A stretch of DNA of 64,000 nucleotides from Cranoglanis bouderius (lineage: Eukaryota; Chordata; Actinopteri; Siluriformes; Cranoglanididae): positions 15,722,574 to 15,786,573 of the forward strand of contig CM042540.1 in NCBI GenBank assembly GCA_023630585.1, written 5' to 3'. The notes below the pieces were generated by a model that did no database searches, had not been told where the DNA came from, and saw only the letters and a program-made list of their open reading frames with translations. Within the stretch, counting starts at the first letter, position 1, and each line of letters opens with the position of its first letter. This document shows positions 35,718-44,625 of the stretch, piece after piece. Made by a program: the position numbers and the translations under genes.

Positions 35718-36878
35718 CAGAGGGTATAGAAAAGAATCACCCCCCTTTAAAATAATCACATTTTTTGCTTTCAGCCTGAAATGAAGATGGACACAGTTTT
35801 TGTTTTATCCAGCTGTATTTACTCAGTGCAACTTATAACATCCAAGTGAAAGATAGAACACCAACATGTCAGAAAAAAATTAAAAAATTAAAAAACAGAA
35901 TCCCTGAGTTGGAAAAAGGATCACCCCCTTCCTGAAAATGACTTGTAAAAAAAAAGCCATTTGACTTTCAACTGTGATCAGCTGCGGTCATATTGATCTC
36001 AGCATGAAAGAGCTTTCCTGGAGCATTTTTCAGTCCTTGGTAGTGCAGCTGAAGCAAACAATCAACTATGGGTGGCAAGGCACTGTCAAAAGTTCTCCAG
36101 GATAAAGTTGTGGACAGGCACAAGTCAGGAGATGGATACAAAAAAATTTCAAAGGCTTTATCAATGCCTAGAAGAACAGTGAAGTCTATTATTAAGAAGT
36201 GGAAGGTATTTGGTACAACACAGACCCTCCCTGGATCAGGACATTGCTCCAAACTGGATGAAAGAGCCAGGAGCAAACTGGTCAGAGAGGCTATCAAGAG
36301 GCCTACAGCAACTCTGAAGCAGTTGCAGGAATTTATGAATTTATGAAAGAATGGTCATTGTGTGCATGTGACAACAATATCACATGTTCAATTCTCACAC
36401 GTTCAATATCACAACAATTCTCCACAAATGTGGCTTGTATGGAAGGGTTGCAAGAAAAAAACCACCCATGACTGAGCTTTGCCAAAACGCACCTTGAAGA
36501 TTCTGAGGCCACATATAAAAAGGTGTTATGGTCAGATGAGACTAAAATTTAATTATTTGGCCTCAACACCAAACGATATGTCTGGTGGAAATCCAATACA
36601 GCTCACCATCCAAATAACACCATTCCTACAGTAAAGCATGGAGGTGGTAATATCCTGTTATGGGGTTGTTTCTCTGCAGCAGGGACTGGAGCACTTGTCA
36701 GGATAGAAGGAAAAATGGATGGGGCAAAATACCGTAAAATTCTTGAGGAAAATCTGCTGCCCTCTGCCAGAAAGTTGTCAATGGGAAGAAGGTTTACCTT
36801 CCAACATGACAATGACCCAAAGCACATAGCAAAACTGACCACACAGTGATTGAAGGAGAAAAAGGTGAATGTCCTTGC
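35718..36878 (+). mobile_element. Tc1-like element, 3' truncated
   Basis: Starts after TA with the GGGTATAGAAAAGAATCACC terminus. The transposase opens at ATG 36068 (GGKALSKVLQDKVVDRHKSG) and reads 92 codons to a stop at 36344. Catalytic blocks follow in another frame: KVLWSDETKI, HGGGNILLWGCFSAAGTG and FQHDNDPKH. It stops near 36878, before the final Glu motif. Dead. Confidence 0.8.
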
Positions 36879-37620
36879 ATGACATTTATTTTATCTTATC
36901 TTAGCATTTATCTGCTGTATTTAGACTTATGTGCAATTCTGAAGCAAGAGCAGATGTGCCACGATTTAAAATCGCCTTTTTCCCATTTTCTTTCATGTGC
37001 AGGTTGAATTTTTACCTTTTATATAACCTGTGCCTGGGAGAATAAATCCCTGAATTTTGTTGCATCACAACTACTGCCTCTGTTTCTTTTTGTCATCTAC
37101 CACAGACAGTGGCTGGCAGAAAATTAGTGGAACTTGAGAGCTCAGTGATCTTCGAAGTGGCATTGTTTAAGTTCTTCTTCCCCTCATAAGCTCACTGATT
37201 TCCCTTTTGGCATACAGCATGGTTCAAAGTACTACTACTGCTATGCTCATATTTTGTTCATGTCATTTGTGTTTGTTTAGACTTTGTTTTGACATTTGAC
37301 TTTGTTGTGATTATATTGTCTCCCGCTGTCCTTTAATTGGTTTATTTTACAATTGCATTCACCTGTTCTCTGTTTAGGCCTTGATTAGTTTGTCTATTTA
37401 TAGTCTGTCATGTTGCGAATCTTATCATGCATTTTGCCTCATTAAGTTTAAGCCTTGTTTATTATGTTCTTTGCTTAGACCCATGCCTGTGCATCTGATC
37501 GTGGAATGTCATTGTTTGTTTTTGCCTGCCTGTTCTCTGATACCCGCTACATGATGCATGATGAAATCTTATGTCTTCCACTCCACTGACATTCTGACAC
37601 AAGTCTTCATTTGATTAGAA
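36879..37620 (+). mobile_element. LTR-like remnant
   Basis: T-rich plus-strand sequence with LTR character (CTGTCCTTTAATTGG, CACCTGTTCTCTGTTTAGGC, TCTATTTATAGTCTG) at about 37230-37560. No ORF or partner LTR seen. Confidence 0.35.
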
Positions 37621-37884
37621 CTTAATTTATTAATATTTATCTCTTAATTTTTTAACTTGGTCCACAACTTTACAGCAGCTTTTAAATTGTGATTTACATC
37701 TCACACAGAGCATATAGCAGATGCTCATGTACATATGTCAAACCTAGGCTCTTTTCTACACTGAGAATGTGATGTCTCTCTTTAATATGTTACTGAGTAG
37801 AGACATCACAAATAAGACCACAATCAAAGATAAGAGATCCTGTACTATAAATGTGTATGAAGAGAGAGTTCATAGTCAGAGTTC

Positions 37885-38522
37885 TGTTACGAAACACAGA
37901 CGTGTTGGTCGGAAGAGGGAGTCAGGATGCATACGCTGGGGAGACGTCAGTAAATGTAGAAGAGTTTATTTTAAACAAAAGAATCCATATTATGAGCAAA
38001 ACAAACTGTAATCCAGGCCTAGTAGTAAACAAGATTAGTGATCTGGGAAACACCGGAACAAAGCGCACGGTTAAACACATCTAAATTCTAACAAACTGAA
38101 CTATGAATAACAATACTATGAAAAACCAAGACTATGATTAACTATGACAAACTTATACGAATACTAACTAAATACTCCGTGTTGAAGCGGACAAAAACAG
38201 GGGTTTTTAAACACACACCAAATAATACCCACAATCAAAGACACCTGGACATGATAATCACATTAGACAGAGAACCAATGAGGAAACGGGGCAGAGACAT
38301 GATGCAATACAATAACAAACACACACGGGGAAACACAGGAGGCGGAGACATGACGTGAACGAAAACAAAACGCACATGGCATAGGTAAACAACACGAGAG
38401 TCTTTATGAATGGAATGTCTATCGGAGAGTTTTTGAATAGCGCTGGAAAGCGTGCAGTGGAATGCGGAAGTGTTCGAGTCCACCGCTTGAGTGACTCAGA
38501 GAACGAGGGGAAACTTCTAATA
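37885..38522 (-). repeat. 3' LTR
   Basis: Begins TGTTACG on the plus strand; AATAAA on the minus strand at 37965-37970. It retains a TTTAAAAA TATA-like motif near 38200-38210. The inner end reads TATTAG instead of TGTTAG. Confidence 0.9.
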
Positions 38523-39578
38523 GAGCCCCCTCCAAAGGCGCTTCTCCCGAAGCGCCAAAAGTTCTGACCGTTCTGGCGGACCTGGGCCCCTGGGCAGGAT
38601 CATAACATCAGCCCCCCAGGACCCGAGGCTGGCGATGTCCAGTGTCCTGAGGCCAGAGCAGAGCGTGTCGGGCTGTCCCTTCGGCCTTGGTCGAGAACTT
38701 GGAGTGATGCTTGACCTGGTGCTTGACTTGGAGCTCGGAGTGATGCTTGACCTTGTGCTGGGCCTGGATCTCGGAGCTGCGTGTGACCTGGTGCTGGGCA
38801 TGGATCTCGTAGCTGCGCGTGACCTGGAGCTTGACCTGGAGCTTGACCTGGAGCTTGACCTGGAAGCAGGATCGGAGTCAGCTCTGGAACCAGGATCGGA
38901 ATCAGCTCTCGCACCTGAATTGGAATCAGCTTTGGCACCCGGATCAGGAACAGCTTTGGCACCCGGATCAGGAACAGCTTTGGCACCTGGATCAGGAACA
39001 GCTTTGGCACCTGGATCAGAGACAGACTTGGAAACAGACTTAGAGAAGGACTTCGAGAGAGACTTGGAAACAGATTTTGAGAAGGACTTGGAAACAGACT
39101 TCGAGACAGACTTTGAGGAAGACCTGGAAATAGACTTCGAGAGAGACTTGGAAACAGACTTCGAGAGAGACTTTGAGAAAGACCTGGAAACCGACTTCGA
39201 GACAGACTTGGAAACAGAACAGAGAACTTGGTTAGACCGAAAACCATAGACAAAATCAAAAACTTGGTTGGAAACAGCATTGGAAATTAAATTGGAGACA
39301 GAGGAGGAGACAGAGGAGTGAGCTGGGTTGGAAACGGAGCTGGAACCGGAGCTGGGAGTTAAATCAGCCTCTGAACTGAGAAGGAGAGCAAAAACATATC
39401 CAGAAACTAAACCTATGTAGCTAGCTACGAAATTAGGAACTGGACTTGGAACTGAACTAAGAACTGGGTTGGGACATGGACTTGGACATGGACTTGGACA
39501 TGGACTTGGACTGGGACTAGAGCAGGAACCTGGACATGGACTAGCTTGAGAAGAGGTCATCCCATGGACCTCAGACAT
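38517..39578 (-). CDS. Ser/Pro/Lys/Arg low-complexity ORF of the LTR element
   Basis: A 353-residue ORF starting 27 nt after the gag stop (ATG at 39578) and ending in the edge of the 3' LTR. It has a CPSPCPSP-type start, a more ordinary middle (about residues 50-115), a long run of SVSK/SLSK/SFSK tetrads (about 120-190), DPGAKAVP octads (about 190-225) and an RSSSR/STRS tract. The tail GPPERSELLAL looks less repetitive. No known domain. It could be a basic, nucleic-acid-binding gag tail or a decayed region kept open by in-frame repeats; translation is unproven. Confidence 0.45.
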   Translation of the reverse strand: MSEVHGMTSSQASPCPGSCSSPSPSPCPSPCPSPCPNPVLSSVPSPVPNFVASYIGLVSGYVFALLLSSEADLTPSSGSSSVSNPAHSSVSSSVSNLISNAVSNQVFDFVYGFRSNQVLCSVSKSVSKSVSRSFSKSLSKSVSKSLSKSISRSSSKSVSKSVSKSFSKSVSKSLSKSFSKSVSKSVSDPGAKAVPDPGAKAVPDPGAKAVPDPGAKADSNSGARADSDPGSRADSDPASRSSSRSSSRSSSRSRAATRSMPSTRSHAAPRSRPSTRSSITPSSKSSTRSSITPSSRPRPKGQPDTLCSGLRTLDIASLGSWGADVMILPRGPGPPERSELLALREKRLWRGLY

Positions 39579-39605
39579 GGACAGGGCAGGAGTGGAGGTT
39601 TCTTC

Positions 39606-41714
39606 TCAAACCTCTGACTGCTGCTTGTCGGGGCTGGAAGTTGCCTTGTTAACCTCCTTGAGCAGCTCCCTTGTAGAGACCTTCTGCTGGGCCTCCGGCT
39701 GGAGCTCGGGGCTGGAGGTCGCCACGCTAACCTCCCTGAGCAGCTCCGCTGTGGAGACCTTCTGCTGGGCCTCCAACTGGAGCTCGGGGCTGGAGGTCGC
39801 CACGTTAACCTCCTTGAACAGCTCCGCTGTGGAGACCTTCTGCTGGGCCTCCAGCTGGAACTCGGGGCTGGAGGTCACCACGTTAACCTCCTTGAACAGC
39901 TCCGCTGTGGAGACCTTCTGCTGGGTCTCCAGCTGGAGCTCGGGGCTGGAGGTCGCCTTGTTAACCTCCAGAGGCAGCTCCTCTGAGGAGACCTCCTGCT
40001 GGGCCTCCTGCTGGAGCTCGGGGCTGGAGGTCACCACGTTAACCTCCTTGAACAGCTCCGCTGTGGAGACCTTCTGCTGGGTCTCCGGCTGGAGCTCGGG
40101 GCTGGAGGTCGCCTTGTTAACCTCCAGAGGCAGCTCCTCTGATGAGACCTCCTGCTGGGCCTCCTGCTGGAGCTCGGGGCTGGAGGTCGCCACGTTAACC
40201 TCCTTGAACAGCTCCGCTGTGGAGACCTTCTGCTGGGCCTCCGGCTGGAGCTCGGGGCTGGAGGTCACCACGTTAACCTCCTTGAACAGCTCCGCTGTGG
40301 AGACCTTCTGCTGGGTCTCCGGCTGGAGCTCGGGGCTGGAGGTCGCCTTGTTAACCTCCAGAGGCAGCTCCTCTGAGGAGACCTCCTGCTGGGCCTCCTG
40401 CTGGAGCTCGGGGCTGGAGGTTGCCACGTTAACCTCCAGGGGCAGCTCTGCTGAGGAGACCTCCTGCTGGGCCTCCGGCTGGAGCTCGGGGCTGGAGGTC
40501 ACCACGTTAACCTCCTTGAACAGCTCCACTGTGGAGACCTTCTGCTGGGTCTCCGGCTGGAGCTCGGGGCTGGAGGTCGCCTTGTTAACCTCCAGAGGCA
40601 GCTCCTCTGAGGAGACCTCCTGCTGGAGCTCGGGGCTGGAGGTCGCCACGTTAACCTCCAGGGGCAGCTCCGCTGTGGAGACCTCCTGCTGGGTCTCCGG
40701 CTGGAGCTCGGGGCTGGAGGTCGCCACGTTAACCTCCAGGGGCAGCTCCGCTGTGGAGACCTCCTGCTGGGCCTCCTGCTGGAGCTCGGGGCTGGAGGTC
40801 ACCACGTTGACCTCCAGGGGCAGCTCCGCTGTGGAGACCTCCTTCTGGGCCTCCTGCTGGAGCTCGGGGCTGGAGGTCGCCACGTTAACCTCCAGGGGCA
40901 GCTCCGCTGTGGAGACCTCCTTCTGGGCCTCCTGCTGGAGCTCGGGGCTGGAGGTCGCCACGTTAACCTCCAGGGGCAGCTCTGCTGTGGAGACCTCCTT
41001 CTGGGCCTCCTGCTGGAGCTCGGGGCTAGAGGTCACCACGTTAACCTCCAGGGGCAGCTCCGCTGTGGAGACCTTCTGCTGGGCCTCTGGCTGGAGCTCT
41101 GGGGTTGCCCGCCTGTGGAGCCATTTGTGTGCTCGCCAGCTGTCCTTAAAGCAGTCCTGGGAGCAGAAGTAATAGCTCCTAGTTCCCTGATTTTTACAGG
41201 TGGAGCACTTTAGACTGGCCTGCCGGGTGCAGCCCTTGGTAGCGCATTCCTGGGTCCAGGGTTGAGAGGTGCAGGCCGCCATATTAGCCTGCTTCCTCTC
41301 GTAATACTCCAGGAGTGACTGACTGGACCGATGACCCAGATGGTCCTTCCCCAAGAATGTCCTGAGGTCGGGCATGAATTCTGGGCTGCCAAATACCTGA
41401 ATCAGTATATCCACAAAGCCGGAAACTGAAGAGATCCTGGTGGAACCACTGGCAAGGTGAAGCTCCGCCCACTGACGGGCAGAACCGACCAGGCGGGACA
41501 GGAGGAACCTTAACCACTGTTCTTCGGTGGGCAAGGGATCCTTTACACTGAGAAAATACATTTGGGCCTTCCATAAAAAACATTGAGGCCACATGGAGAA
41601 GCCATCATATGCCTCCGGGATAATAATGAAAATCCATTGTTCAAAGGACACTGAATCGAAGGGAGGAACGAAAAATTCAGTGTGGCCGGCCCAAGATTTC
41701 CCCGCTGCATCCAT
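39606..41714 (-). CDS. Gag-like protein with METAP1-type C6H2 zinc finger and 26-aa repeats
   Basis: 702 residues from ATG 41714 (the open frame reaches 41744 only through a GTG inside the LTR). Residues 1-150 are a Ty3-type capsid-like region (FFVPPFDSVSFEQW, QWLRFLLSRLVGSARQWAEL, FGSPEFMPDLRTFLG, LLEYYERKQ). Residues 157-200 are a zinc finger with spacing C-x4-C-x7-C-x2-C-x10-C-x3-C-x7-H-x3-H. Then come nineteen repeats (PELQPEAQQKVSTAEL type) of 26 residues, one of 22. The finger's spacing and the YFCSQDCFKDSW core match the N-terminal finger of methionine aminopeptidase 1, which in that enzyme is linked to ribosome association. No CCHC knuckle is present. Presumed role: particle formation and RNA binding; the finger's role is unknown. 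Confidence 0.8.
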   Translation of the reverse strand: MDAAGKSWAGHTEFFVPPFDSVSFEQWIFIIIPEAYDGFSMWPQCFLWKAQMYFLSVKDPLPTEEQWLRFLLSRLVGSARQWAELHLASGSTRISSVSGFVDILIQVFGSPEFMPDLRTFLGKDHLGHRSSQSLLEYYERKQANMAACTSQPWTQECATKGCTRQASLKCSTCKNQGTRSYYFCSQDCFKDSWRAHKWLHRRATPELQPEAQQKVSTAELPLEVNVVTSSPELQQEAQKEVSTAELPLEVNVATSSPELQQEAQKEVSTAELPLEVNVATSSPELQQEAQKEVSTAELPLEVNVVTSSPELQQEAQQEVSTAELPLEVNVATSSPELQPETQQEVSTAELPLEVNVATSSPELQQEVSSEELPLEVNKATSSPELQPETQQKVSTVELFKEVNVVTSSPELQPEAQQEVSSAELPLEVNVATSSPELQQEAQQEVSSEELPLEVNKATSSPELQPETQQKVSTAELFKEVNVVTSSPELQPEAQQKVSTAELFKEVNVATSSPELQQEAQQEVSSEELPLEVNKATSSPELQPETQQKVSTAELFKEVNVVTSSPELQQEAQQEVSSEELPLEVNKATSSPELQLETQQKVSTAELFKEVNVVTSSPEFQLEAQQKVSTAELFKEVNVATSSPELQLEAQQKVSTAELLREVSVATSSPELQPEAQQKVSTRELLKEVNKATSSPDKQQSEV
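39630..41102. repeat. 78-bp coding minisatellite, 19 units
   Basis: Tandem 78-bp units (one of 66 bp) encode the gag repeats on the minus strand. Units fall into a few types (PLEVNVATSS, FKEVNVVTSS, SSEELPLEVNKATSS) arranged in higher-order pairs, suggesting unequal exchange. Because all lengths are multiples of three, the plus strand is also open over 531 codons. Confidence 0.95.
41115..41246 (-). other. C6H2 zinc-finger segment of gag
   Basis: Ligands are C157, C162, C170, C173, C184, C188, H196 and H200 in gag numbering from the ATG. All eight are present and no intron interrupts the segment. It lies between a YYERK stretch and the repeat array. The gag relative at 11.5-12.4 kb joins those two parts directly. 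Confidence 0.8.
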
Positions 41715-41720
41715 GTTTGG

Positions 41721-41730
41721 GCGGAGTATT
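41721..41730 (-). other. Self-priming site next to 5' LTR
   Basis: The minus strand reads AATACTCCGC one base after the LTR. It is perfectly complementary over 10 nt to GCGGAGTATT (minus, 42016-42025) inside the same LTR, where transcription is predicted to start. This is the layout known for Tf1/sushi-group elements. Confidence 0.65.
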
Positions 41731-41731
41731 C

Positions 41732-42346
41732 TGTTACGAAACACAGACGTGTTGGTCGGAAGAGGGAGTCAGGATGCATGTGCTGGGGAGACGTCAGTAA
41801 ATGTTGAAGAGTTTATTTTAAACAAAAGAATCCATATTATGAGCAAAACAAACTGTAATCCAGGCTGTAGTAAACAAGATTAGTGATCTGGGAAACACCG
41901 GAACAAAGCGCACGGTTAAACACATCTAAATTCTAGCAAACTGAACTATGAGTAACAATACTATGAAAAACCAAGACTATGATTAACTATGACAAACTTA
42001 TACTAATACTAACTAAATACTCCGCGTTGAAGCGGACAAAAACACCAAATAATACCCACAATCAAAGACACCTGGACATGATAATCACATTAGACAGAGA
42101 ACCAATGAGGAAACGGGGCAGAGACATGATGTACAATAACAAACACACACGGGGAAACACAGGAGGCGGAGACATGACGTGAACGAAAACAAAACGCACA
42201 TGGCATAGGTAAACAACACGAGAGTCTTTATGAATGGAATGTCTGTCGGAGAGTTTTTGAATAGCGCTGGAAAGCGTGCAGTGGAATGCGGAAGTGTTCG
42301 AGTCCACCGCTCGAGCGACTCGGAGAACGAGGGGAAACTTCTAACA
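41732..42346 (-). repeat. 5' LTR
   Basis: TG...CA ends. AATAAA on the minus strand at 41812-41817. Compared with the 3' LTR it lacks about 18 bp containing the TTTAAAAA motif, so its promoter may be weakened. Confidence 0.9.
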
Positions 42347-42351
42347 AGTTC

Positions 42352-43244
42352 AAAATACTAGAACCGGCAAATAAATGTATTATAACGTGCAGTAAACTGT
42401 AAGCAACAAAATCTAATCGATATTTGATATGACCATCTGTGGCAGTTTACAATATATAGTAAGTTGTTCCAAGCACCTTTGGAGAGCTTGCTATTGTTCT
42501 TCTACAGAGTTTTTTGTTAGCTCTCCCCCTTTTTTCTTTCTTTCTTTCTATTCAACAACCACAAATATGTTAATTAGTTTGTTGGTTCAAACTGGTAACT
42601 TTGGGTTTAAGTTTACTCACTGATTTGTATTTTTTGGTATTTATTGGTTAATACAGATGTTAGTGTAATCATTGGATTATTATTAATTTATTTTTTAAAT
42701 AAAACTATTAGCTATTTGTTATGTTACTTTTAAATGCTGTTAATGTTATTTATGGGTTAAATTATGTCAGTTGATGTAAAGCACAAACACAAAACAATTT
42801 ACTTATGTTTCCACTTTGCCTTTCTAAAAAAAAATTTTAATTGCACCCAAATTTTGTTGATTTTTGCTCTCCTTTAAAGAAAACAGAGAGTTTAATGAAT
42901 AAGTTTGCATGCATGCTACCACTCAGCCACTCAGTAGCTATAGTTCTGTTTCCTGGCTTGCAAACAATAAATATTATCTGTAAATGAAAAAAAAAGATTG
43001 GGAGAAAAAAGCACAACTTGATAAGCAACTTGCCAAACTATGAAGAACATGCTTTAAAAAGTATATTGTTACATTTTACATGTTTATATTGCTCTTACAT
43101 TCTTCATTCTAATCGCCAAAGATTTCCACATTGGTTCAAAAATATGAGCTCTTTCGTTTCCCATTCCAAATGTACTTATTTTATTTTATTTTGTTTTATT
43201 TTTTTTAAATAACAAGGGTTAAATAAAAAATGAAAGGAAAACAG
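42352..43244. other. Intergenic, nothing recognised
   Basis: AT-rich flank of the LTR element and the 3' side of OR3. A TTTATT cluster near 43170-43200 could give AATAAA signals for OR3. Confidence 0.5.
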
Positions 43245-44186
43245 TTAACTTTTTACATTTTGACAACAGCAATGACTGAATAGTATTCCCATGACCTGCT
43301 TACGTATTTTAGTCAGTTTTAGTCCATAAATAATGGGATTTAAAATAGGGGGCATAAATAGGAAATCCAGTGCAAAAAAATTTCTCAAGCCCTGTGGAAA
43401 GGAAGTTGAACCATATCGACTGTAAAGAACATCAAATAACAAGGCAATAGTAACATTGAACAATACCAGCAGGTGTGGCATACAAGTCTGCATGAATTTG
43501 TACTTGCCCTCTTGTGAATTTTTACATTTTCCAATCAACTGAATATATGAGCAAACAACCAACACTGCATGTCCAAAATACACTATTATAATTATGTATC
43601 CAATCACATTATTCACTGTTGTAGAGGAACATGCCAGTTTAACAACTGCCCAATTTTCACAATATAGCTTTTCAATATTTGAGCCACATAAGGTTAGTCT
43701 TGATGTTAATAAGACTAAAACAGCCATGGAACAAAATGGTGCAAGCCAACAAAAAAGGATACATTTTACAATTTTGTGGTTTGTCATTTCTGAGTGGTAT
43801 TTTAGTGGTCTACATATTGCCACATACCTGTCATAGGCCATTACTGTTAAAGTTGAATAGTCACATAAAACAGATGAATAAATAACAAATATTTGAGTCA
43901 GACACCCCGCATAAGAAATAGAATGAATATGAGACAGCAAATCATACATTAATTTAGGGTAGAAACCAGAAGTGCCATAGAGTGCATTTATACATAAATT
44001 ACACAAAAATATATACATAGGTTCATGAAGCTGCTTATTTGAGGCAATGCAGAAAATTATGGTGATATTACACAATAAGATAAAATTATAAGCCAATGCT
44101 GTCAAAGAAAAAAACATATATCTGTTTTCCATGGTTCCATCTAAACCAGAGAGGGTGAACATTAAAATGGTTGAAATATTCTCCAT
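43245..44186 (-). CDS. Olfactory receptor, fish type (OR3)
   Basis: An intact 313-residue receptor, a close paralogue of OR1 and OR2. Sequon at N3; the N16 sequon of the paralogues is replaced (GLDGT). TM2 HEPMYIFLCNL, MAYDRYVAIC at 116-125 and PILNPIIYGLK in TM7 are all present, as are the loop-2 cysteines (LTLCGSNIEKLYCENW). The start at 44186 matches the paralogues and follows a predicted acceptor by 34 nt. The tail is slightly longer, with a Cys-Cys-Cys run (HCCCQN) that could be palmitoylated. Odorant receptor; ligand unknown. Confidence 0.95.
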   Translation of the reverse strand: MENISTILMFTLSGLDGTMENRYMFFSLTALAYNFILLCNITIIFCIASNKQLHEPMYIFLCNLCINALYGTSGFYPKLMYDLLSHIHSISYAGCLTQIFVIYSSVLCDYSTLTVMAYDRYVAICRPLKYHSEMTNHKIVKCILFCWLAPFCSMAVLVLLTSRLTLCGSNIEKLYCENWAVVKLACSSTTVNNVIGYIIIIVYFGHAVLVVCSYIQLIGKCKNSQEGKYKFMQTCMPHLLVLFNVTIALLFDVLYSRYGSTSFPQGLRNFFALDFLFMPPILNPIIYGLKLTKIRKQVMGILFSHCCCQNVKS

Positions 44187-44220
44187 TGTGAATAGTTTTC
44201 ACAGCCTTGCGTGCTGTAAT

Positions 44221-44293
44221 CTGTAAAGGAATGGGGTGAATAAGTTTAATTAAAGATTAGACTTCCATAGACAGATGCTGCAAATGTTTATAC
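44221..44293 (-). other. Predicted 5' UTR intron of OR3
   Basis: Donor TTGACAG|GTATAAA and acceptor CATTCCTTTACAG give a 73-bp intron. A second AG at GATTACAG is an alternative acceptor. With the TATA box upstream this predicts a first exon of about 60 nt. Confidence 0.55.
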
Positions 44294-44380
44294 CTGTCAA
44301 AATCTCTTTGACTGCCTCTAGGCTACAGCCATTTCTGCTTTATGTGAACTGTTATGCAGAGTTTTTTGCAGCGGTGTGGC

Positions 44381-44386
44381 TTTATA
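44381..44386 (-). promoter_or_regulatory. TATA box of OR3
   Basis: Minus strand reads ACATATAAAGCC; start expected near 44355. Confidence 0.55.
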
Positions 44387-44447
44387 TGTTGTGGGTTTGT
44401 GCCATATCTTAGAGTCCAGATGCCTTGTGTATGTCTTGTTTCCTAGC

Positions 44448-44625
44448 TACAGTACCCTTGAGAATCATTGGCACCCTTCATGAAATTCACCATATAATTT
44501 TATTTAAACATATCTTTTTCACTTTCACATAAAAATTTTTTAAGTTGAGTAATTTTTCTACAAAACACAAAAGTAATGGCACTGTTACAACCCCAATTCC
44601 AAAAAAGTTGGGACCCTGTGTAAAA
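44448..44625. mobile_element. Two Tc1-like terminal fragments
   Basis: CAGTACCCTTGAGAATCATTGGCACC resembles the terminus at 6304. CAACCCCAATTCCAAAAAAG at about 44588 matches the end of the element at 56886. No transposase. Confidence 0.5.

Larger units (their letters stand above)
37885..42346 (-). mobile_element. Complete sushi-like LTR retrotransposon, gag only
   Basis: Two LTRs (615 bp at 41732-42346 as 5' LTR; 638 bp at 37885-38522 as 3' LTR) flank 3.2 kb. AGTTC at 37880-37884 and 42347-42351 is a perfect 5-bp TSD. The LTRs differ by roughly a dozen substitutions and a few indels, so insertion is recent. The interior has a gag-like ORF and a Ser-rich ORF but no protease, reverse transcriptase or integrase, so movement would need enzymes in trans. 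A self-priming site abuts the 5' LTR and a purine tract GGAGGGGG (38526-38533) precedes the 3' LTR. Confidence 0.9.

Noticed and set aside
38635..39249. A plus-strand ORF of LDLVLDLELG/ETDFEKDLETD repeats
   Set aside because: Antisense of the Ser/Lys repeat ORF, with the same in-frame repeat explanation. The minus ORF fits the element's orientation better, though neither is proven.
39577..41172. A 531-codon plus-strand ORF (SSGLEVATLTS repeats)
   Set aside because: It is the antisense of the gag repeat array. It is open only because the 78-bp units are multiples of three, and it has no domain of its own.
41715..41744. Ten extra N-terminal gag residues
   Set aside because: They need a GTG start inside the LTR and overlap the self-priming site. 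The ATG at 41714 matches the start of the 11.5-kb relative.
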